From the NCBI GenBank assembly GCA_001599595.1, contig BCHH01000003.1, positions 1,114,194 through 1,178,193 on the forward strand: a stretch of DNA of 64,000 bases, written 5' to 3'. This DNA comes from Beverwykella pulmonaria. Lineage: Eukaryota > Ascomycota > Dothideomycetes > Pleosporales > Melanommataceae. The translations under genes and the position numbers were made by a program. The number at the start of each line of letters is the position of its first letter. The first letter of the stretch is position 1. Positions 57,690-64,000 of the stretch are shown piece by piece. Below the pieces are notes generated by a model, which saw nothing but the letters and a program-made list of their open reading frames with translations, did no database searches and had not been told where the DNA came from.

Positions 57690-58932
57690 TCCCAGCACAG
57701 AATTTTCACTTGTATATTGTTACGACAAAACATGCACATACGAAGCATTACATATGGCGTTAGGGCGGTTATGGAGTTTTCACCCTAGGGATTTTGGGAA
57801 AGGGTGCATATTTGATACCACAACGGCGAGTCTGCGAGCGGATTTTTCGGTTTGTAAAAAAGGAATGTCTCAGGCGGGACTGAAACAACCATAACGGTTG
57901 GGATATGTATATATCAGAATTCACAACATAGTTGTGCAACTCATCATGTTCACTGCTCCGATCACCCTCATCGTCACCCTGCCCCTTATAAATCATGGGC
58001 GGTACGGCTTTTGGTCGTGGAGATCTGAAGTGCCTTCAATCTCTACAACTTAGAGCTAGACGAGATCTCCAAGAGGAAGACATACATGTCGTGAACATTT
58101 CCTATCCCAGTACTGATTGCTATCCATAGCATCCTCCCCTACCCAAATCTCCCCACCGTAACCAACGCGCCCTTCCCCAACACCAACGATCTCAGCGTGC
58201 GCAGTACAGACAAGCTTCTCAAAAAGAAACGTCATCAAGTAACAGGATCAGGTGTGGAGAAAGTCGTGCGCTATGTGGGCCCGGTCAGGGCCAAGACACG
58301 CGTGCTCATGCGTGGCCGCTAGGGTGGTTGGCATCGAATGTCTTTCGACTTGATCGTTTACAGGAATATATTTACATCATAGACACGAAGCTTGTGGAGT
58401 ATGAGAAGGCTTGGATGGTAGATGTTGTTCGATTGTCGTGGCTTTGGCGATTTGACTCATTAGGGCGACGTATTGTTGAATATATTGTGCCTTTTCGCCT
58501 TCTGTAACCCAAGAGCACATCCTTATTTGACTGGTGTCTGGGATAATGTGACAGGTACCTGCACAGTAGTGGTTCGCTCATACACCCGCCCCGTCCTCAC
58601 CCTCGCGATATTGGTACTTCCGCACTGTCAAACTCTCCGATTGCTAGCCTGCCAATCTCACCATCACTCTTCACATCCCTAAATCGCACTTTCAGCTCTT
58701 TGAAAAGTTTTGCGCAGTCTGAAGCAGCCATGAATGTTCTGTTGGCTGACAGCGGTATATAAGTGTTATTTCTATTAGACAAGCTCGATATATTCATGGC
58801 TACATTGGGGCCTCTAGTAAGAATATGGTGAAGGAAAAGGGAAACTAGAATCTTCCGTCATATAACTCTCCATGCCTTCAGTAGCCAAACTCTCGCTTTC
58901 CGGCCGTCGCCAGTAAATACATAGCAAGTACT
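57690..58932. other. Intergenic region
   Basis: About 1.2 kb with only short unrecognised frames; contains the GT25 terminator and marks the return to decayed DNA. Confidence 0.45.
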
Positions 58933-59943
58933 TCACATAGGTATGCCCTCGAGAACACACAAAATATTCAGCGGCACAAAGGAGACGTTCCTATCTCGGG
59001 AATAGGCAGTCTGGTTGGTGATACCACCCGCAGTCGCATACACGCCGTTCAAGCATGTCCAATAAGAGTTCAGTAACTGCCCGAATCGCAACGAGTAGTT
59101 TTTCTCAAGGGTCTGAGTCACGTTAGATCCGAGGACTATAGCCTCGTAAAGGACAAGATCGTGATCCACGAGATATCTATCCCAAAGTGTCGGATTAAAA
59201 TAGGCCACCTTCAATGCTCGTGATAAAGCCTATTATTAGTATATCCCACTTCGACCTATCAATATCAAAGAGTAGCCAGGCGGGCGGGAAATGGTCAAGG
59301 CGAGAGCGGTGGGGCCTAGAGGCAACGCAAGCCGACACAGTTGAGCAAAAGATCTCCGTCTCGACATATGTGCTCATCACATCGCACCGAAGAGGGACTT
59401 CGGTGTCATACGTTGGGAAATACGTAAAGTTGAATGGTGGTAGATCCTGAATGGGTTTGTCAAATCTCCCACACTAGTCGGGTTGGGACCTCCAGATGAA
59501 TGCTCTGGTGCCTGTATTATTCTTGGCATCTTCTGAAAGAATCTTGAGCACTGTTTCGTATCCTGCCAGTCTTGGTACGCGGATAAGTGCGCATTAGACA
59601 CACAGGAAAGGGGTTTGGATATTCGCCCTGTAATCGATGAAATTGGAAGAGTGAATCTCAGTGATGGGCTTGCGATGACTACTGTAGTGGTGGCAGACAT
59701 GGCCTTGAGACCGGCGCGGCGCCTTATAGAGGGCATCATTCCGTTCTTTGGCGAGGTTAAGGGAGCGTAATTCCAAGGCCGCATGCACTCTGCCACGTTT
59801 GTGAAGAATAAATAAAAGAGTGTTTCAAAAAGTAAAAATTTGGTCAAGCATTGCGCCTGCCGTGTTTTAGAAACTAGCGCGCTCGGCCCAACTTGATAGA
59901 CGTCATGAGTTAACAGAAGTATATGTAGCGAAGGGGATCCCAA
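58933..59943 (-). pseudogene. Relic of a large fungal membrane-protein gene (middle part)
   Basis: On the minus strand several blocks appear in different frames: VETEIFCSTVSACVASRPHR-SRL and, further on, LWDRYLVDHDLVLYEAIVLG and YSLRFGQLLNSYWTCLNGVY followed by ATAGGITNQTAY. The order and the LR.GQLLN.YW motif match the extracellular middle part of the same uncharacterised multi-pass ascomycete family suggested for 10342-10932. Frame changes and a stop after FVPLNILCVLEGIPM show it is broken. Short introns could join some blocks, but the expected N- and C-terminal spans are absent. Confidence 0.5.
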
Positions 59944-60560
59944 TTGCTATTCTAGGAATTACTGTCATTTTTCGCCATGAGAGATCATTTCTTCTACTTT
60001 CTGTCATTGCTTTCGAGTATTCCTCAATAGCTAAAACTCTGTACGCATATTACATCACGTTGACCCAGAACATCTCATTGGAGAATCTTATGCATTGATG
60101 CTCATAGAGTAGTTGCCGGAGTTGTACCATCATACGTCCATGCTATTGCACAAATACAGCGACCGAAATGAGCCTCCATCGGAAGCCAGGAGGCCAGCTA
60201 GCACGTAGAAAGTAGAACATACAGCAATGGAGCATCACCCATCCACACCCACCACTGCTTACTATTGAGACCATCACGCACGTCCTAAACAAGAATTTTA
60301 GCAAGGAGGGAATGAATTTTTGTCTAGTGGGTCTAGGATGCTTAAGGAGGGTGCTCGGAGAGCTGTTCGAAATCGATAGAAGGAGATACACAGGACAGCC
60401 ATGACAACAAATTGCCTGTGTCAGATACGATATTTAAACGCAGGCCAAGATGGATGCTCTCGCACCTTCGCCTGAACTACATTTACCCCCATAAACATAG
60501 CTCCTTGTATGATCGTGAAGAGCTAGCCGACAGTAGTAAGGAGAGACTCGTATCAATCTC
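59944..60560. other. Intergenic region
   Basis: About 0.6 kb between two pseudogenes; nothing supported. Confidence 0.45.
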
Positions 60561-62059
60561 CTAGTACGCAACATCACCGGCGCCGTTGGACTGGCTTGAT
60601 TGGGCCTTGGTAGTTGAGAGCTCGAGCTCGAGCTTCAGGTTAGCAATCTATTTCTCCTTGTCGACACAGACTTGGCGGCGCTGCTCAGCCTGCTTATAGG
60701 TGGGGAGCATATCCTTATACTCTTGGTAGAAACGCTGCAATGAGTAAGCAACCGTACGACGCATAGCAGGGTTCAACATACCTTGGCAAGAGCAACCCAC
60801 TCTTCGGCCGAAACTCTAGACTGGGCGAGCTCCTTGATAGCCTCCAACTCTCCTTCGAGTGCGACCTTCTCCTTCTTTACGGCAATTCATGCATCGTTGT
60901 CAACTTTGACGGCGGGCTTGCTCTGAAGCTCTCCCATGGTGTTCAGGGTGGTGATACTCTTTTCCTCATCCTGAAGTTTCTGGTGTCGTTAGTATGTAGA
61001 CCATTATGATGGCGCGATCCGCTCACTGTGAATGCATGGGCATGTTCGGTGGTCTGGTTCTTGAACTTCTTGATCAATACTTTGTTGGGCGATTTCAACT
61101 GCGCTACTTCCCTGTTAGTGTCATACTTGTCGCTCTTGAGGTTCTTTATCGCCTCCTTCAAACTATCTGCATTCTACTATTCGTTGCGAATCTGCTCGGT
61201 CTTCTGGCGGAGCTCCTTCTCGTCGCGGTTGGTAGTGTGTTTTTTGTCTGTCCTGATCTTGTCCTGCAGCTCGCTCAGTGTCTCGTGGAGTTTGTCAAAA
61301 TCCCCAGTCGAGGTCTTCTTCCCAGCGAGTAGCTTGGTGACCTCATTCTGCAGATCCTGGCCCGATTCAACTCCTGATGAGCCTCTCCGAGCTCCTTTTT
61401 GAAGAGTTCATTATCTAACGTTAAACGCGAGACCCGCCCCTCAACTCCTTGAGCTTCGACTCAGTCTGGGCCTTGTAGCCTTGGAAAGACTGTTGATGTT
61501 CTAGGATCAGTTCATGTTGAAGTTTCACCTTGTTGTGCTGGTGGTCTAACTCAGCTTGAGGCTCATGTATAGTCTCAATTACAACAGAATTGTGGTTCAA
61601 GCTCATATTCTCCTTTTGCTTGTCAAGGAACTTGGAAGAGCATTCTTAGCTTGCTTAGTTGCCTTAAGTAGCTCCTTCCAAATTTTGTCCACAGTTGCAA
61701 ACTCGGACGCAGCAGTCACGCTCTCCTTGTTGATGGACTCACGAACGAGATTCAACAATTGATAGTGTTGGCGATTGCGCCAGAAATAGACATGGCAAAG
61801 CTGGCGGAGTGCTCATCAACTTCTTTCAGAACCTCGTTCTGAGCCATAGAGAGCTGTGCGTCGGCGTTTTAAACTGCGAGTTCGGTAAATGTGCCGTTGG
61901 TAGCAGTTGTGATCTGCTCCTTGGTGGTGATAGTGCCATTGGTGGTAGGAGGGGGTAAGACACCGCGGATGGGAAGGCTGAAAACCAGGCTCTACGCTGC
62001 GACAAGGCGTACTTGAAAGCCGCCAGCGCCAAAGCGCCGCGATAAGGCTCGGGTGTCAT
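60561..62059 (-). pseudogene. Coiled-coil protein pseudogene
   Basis: The minus strand shows scattered in-order coiled-coil fragments: near 62059 YRGALALAAFKYALSQRR, then near 61600 ENMSLNHNSVV, near 61540 KVKLQHELILEHQQSFQGYK, near 61160 MKEAIKNLKSDKYDTNREVA. At the end come ELEAIKELAQSRVSAEEWVA, an apparent 55-60-bp intron, RFYQEYKDMLPTYKQAEQRR and a final SSQSNGAGDVAY before TAG at 60561-60563. The pieces are separated by frameshifts and stops. At least two stops (in DA*IAV and EK*IAN) are explained by C-to-T change of an Arg or Gln codon. The plus-strand frame at 61006-61402 is an antisense shadow of the coiled coil. The family is not recognised. Confidence 0.55.
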
Positions 62060-62570
62060 ATTAGAGACCTGTGGGTCAGCGATCATAATGGTGAGACTAT
62101 AATGTGGGTAGAAGACTTACTGGCTGCGATGGTGGCTGAAGCTGAGTGAGAGAGGAAGGTGCCCAAGCACGCGTGAGGTGATGTGGAGCAAGGAAGGAAA
62201 GGTCTCTCTGGTTGACACAATAGGCTTGAGTAGGGTAGGACAATCGTTTCTGTCCTCTAGCTAGAGCTGCTTGGTCTACTACTGAATACCAGGTGAGTGG
62301 AGAAATTATAACATTACGATTTTTTTTTAACGTTTTCAAGTTCAATGAGGCCAGCTAGCACTCTAATATGAGCGAAAGGTGCATGTGCCGTCTCCCAAGG
62401 CTGTGAAATCACGATATCACGTGATATCGAGTTGTGTCTTTAGGTGAGAACGCTCATCGTCATGAAGCTCGATAGGGCGCCGCAGAGAGTTCATGGTCCA
62501 TTTTGGGAGGCAGATGAAGTGGAGAAGATGAGATGGGTTGCAGGCAGCGTGAAGTGGAAGGACGCAAAGG
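62060..62570. other. Intergenic region
   Basis: About 0.5 kb upstream of the coiled-coil pseudogene, with a short palindrome-like stretch near 62409-62431 (ATCACGATATCACGTGATATC). No gene supported. Confidence 0.45.
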
Positions 62571-62589
62571 TTGTTGTTGTTGTTGTTGT
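62571..62589. repeat. (TTG)6 run, probable LINE tail
   Basis: Six TTG units. Read on the minus strand this is (CAA)n at the 3' end of the adjoining LINE relic, a usual tail for fungal Tad-like elements. Confidence 0.6.
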
Positions 62590-63720
62590 ATTGATTTACG
62601 TCCTATAGACTTGGCCGGGGCCTTTATCTACAAGAGCCTCCCGTGGGGCATAAGGGACGCGCCTCTCCCTGTGAGGGGGAGACGTTTCATGCAAAAGCTA
62701 CTCTATTAGTATAGAGCCTGTTGGTTCTCCTAGACTCCTCCATGCGAGTAAAGTAAGAAGTTCTGTTCTGTGTAGCGCTGTAAGCGTCAGGGTCTTATCC
62801 AAAAGAGGACACAATTGTAGTAGTTAAAAGGTAAGGAAATAGTAAGGAAATGGGGGGTAGGGGGTTGCGGAGGTGCTTAGTGTGTAGCCGCAGAACAGTA
62901 ACTAGCTGGTTTTCCTGTTGCTTAGTGGCCCCTAGAAGGGCAGATTACAGAGCCTGTAGTACAAGCTAGTTAGGTGTGGCGATCCTTCTTAATACCCCCT
63001 TAGGGCTTATAAGCCCTATAAAGGTGACAAAGTCCTCTAGGCTGTTGAGAAGCTCCTTAAGGTACTAAAGCCCCTTGTGGGTGTTAGTTAGTGGCCAGCT
63101 TAGTTAGTGGGGCTAGCTAGCAAAGCGTCTGCGTGCCCTTAGGCAATAGACTATGTGGCTAGGGGCTTTCTCTTTCCTACATGCGCAGTTAAGCTCTACG
63201 TCCTTGTGTTTAAACTTCCTGTAATACTAGGCGTAGTTACTATGTATAGTCCTAGTTAACAGCAGCTTAGCTAGGATTTGCTGGCTAAGGCTAAGCTCCG
63301 CCAGTGCAGTAGTGCTTGTATAGGGTAAGTCCCATTAGTTATACTATGTGGAGAGTGTTGTTTTGTTTTGTCTCCACCACTCTATTTCTGCAAGCCAGCG
63401 CTTGACTTAGGCGTTAGACCTTAGTCCTGTGACTGTAGGTTTAGCTACTTGTAGTGTTAGGGGGTAGGGGTTGTAAGCCTCTAGATCTGCTAGGCGGTCT
63501 GCCCTTTTATTCCTAAGTATGCCTATATGTCCTAGGGACTAGCGTACCTTCACCTCTGTAGTCTCTATAACCTGCTAGCATTAGAGGAAGGCCTACTAGG
63601 AGGAGGATGGTGTGTTCCCTTGTAGGCACTATATAACTAATGTGCTGTTAATGCACATCTAAATTTGCTACATGCAGAGGGCTAGGTCGCACATAATGTG
63701 TTCTAGCCCTTACTATGCTC
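62571..63720 (-). mobile_element. Tad-like LINE relic, RNase H and C-terminal part
   Basis: On the minus strand near 63560-63430 the reading SLGHIGILRNKRADRLADLE followed by AYNPYPLTLQVAKPTVTGLR is typical of the RNase H end of fungal Tad-like LINEs. It is followed near 63190 by a Cys/His knuckle remnant (CACRKEK...HIVYC). Stops interrupt it where Trp or Gln/Arg codons are expected. The 3' end has a (CAA)n tail at 62571-62589. The 5' boundary is not defined. It differs from the LINE at 15.3-16.8 kb in its tail sequence. Confidence 0.65.
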
Positions 63721-64000
63721 TAACAGCCTTAGTGTTAAATACATGTAAGCAAGTGTAGAGGAAGCTGTTATACGAAGTGAACACTTACTGGGTCCGGTCC
63801 GTACTAAGGCGGTGCGTAAGCGTAGGTGTCGTAGGATTATTCTGTGAGGTTCGAAGACGATGATATAAGACAACGGGGTGGTAAATCCAATCAATAAATT
63901 GACTAACTAACTTGCTGTATCAATCTGGGTAAGAGACGAGTGAAGTTATTTGAGTTGACTACAAAGAGCAAACATAACATAGGAAACTGTCCTCCTTATA

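Noticed and set aside
61006..61402. Plus-strand Leu/Phe-rich frames resembling a membrane protein
   Set aside because: Reverse complement of a Glu/Lys/Gln-rich coiled coil naturally reads as Leu/Phe/Ser-rich.
1..64000. CRISPR arrays, operons, ribosome binding sites, rRNA genes
   Set aside because: Intron-rich fungal gene structure throughout; no spaced direct repeats of CRISPR type and no rRNA-like sequence were seen.

Overview
The window looks like a chromosome segment of a filamentous ascomycete (Pezizomycotina, probably Dothideomycetes). Genes are interrupted by short GT-AG introns of about 43-66 bp with CTAAC/CTAAT-like branch sites. The gene set includes HET-domain and NLR proteins, group I P450s, FAD monooxygenases, a DHHC protein of PFA3 type and a fungal mitochondrial DNA polymerase. 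No bacterial operon signals were seen. All splice sites were inferred by eye from reading frame, phase and family similarity.

Left arm (about 1-9.1 kb), conserved housekeeping genes: the 3' end of a Ser-rich protein, a Gfo/Idh/MocA oxidoreductase, a SLX8-like RING E3 ligase head to head with mitochondrial DNA polymerase gamma (MIP1), and a tiny mitochondrial membrane protein whose last exon has only four codons plus stop.

Middle (about 10-46 kb), accessory DNA. Two paralogous AAA-ATPase-like / PD-(D/E)XK nuclease genes (11.2-13.9 kb with an extra SAM-like domain, and 38.8-41.3 kb) bracket a region of decayed and intact genes. These are a hAT transposon split by a LINE with an 11-bp target-site duplication; a truncated methyltransferase; a two-domain ABM protein; an SDR relic; and a P450. 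They are followed by a head-to-head NLR pair (a TPR protein that has lost its NB-ARC domain and a frameshifted HET-NACHT-WD40 gene) and an FAD monooxygenase/P450 pair. Beyond the second nuclease gene are a tRNA-like sequence and an Hsp70-like gene with a signal peptide and degenerate ATPase motifs.

Right arm (about 47-57.7 kb): a possible small metabolic group (MFS sugar-type transporter, FAD monooxygenase, divergent SDR), then conserved PFA3 palmitoyltransferase and a GT25-like glycosyltransferase. The final 6 kb is decayed: a membrane-protein relic, a coiled-coil pseudogene and a LINE relic. Their stop codons are of the kind made by C-to-T / G-to-A change, suggesting past RIP-like mutation.

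The most unusual candidates are the SAM-AAA-nuclease gene and its paralogue, the NB-ARC-less TPR gene beside an HNWD-type NLR, and the ATPase-degenerate, ER-targeted Hsp70-like protein.
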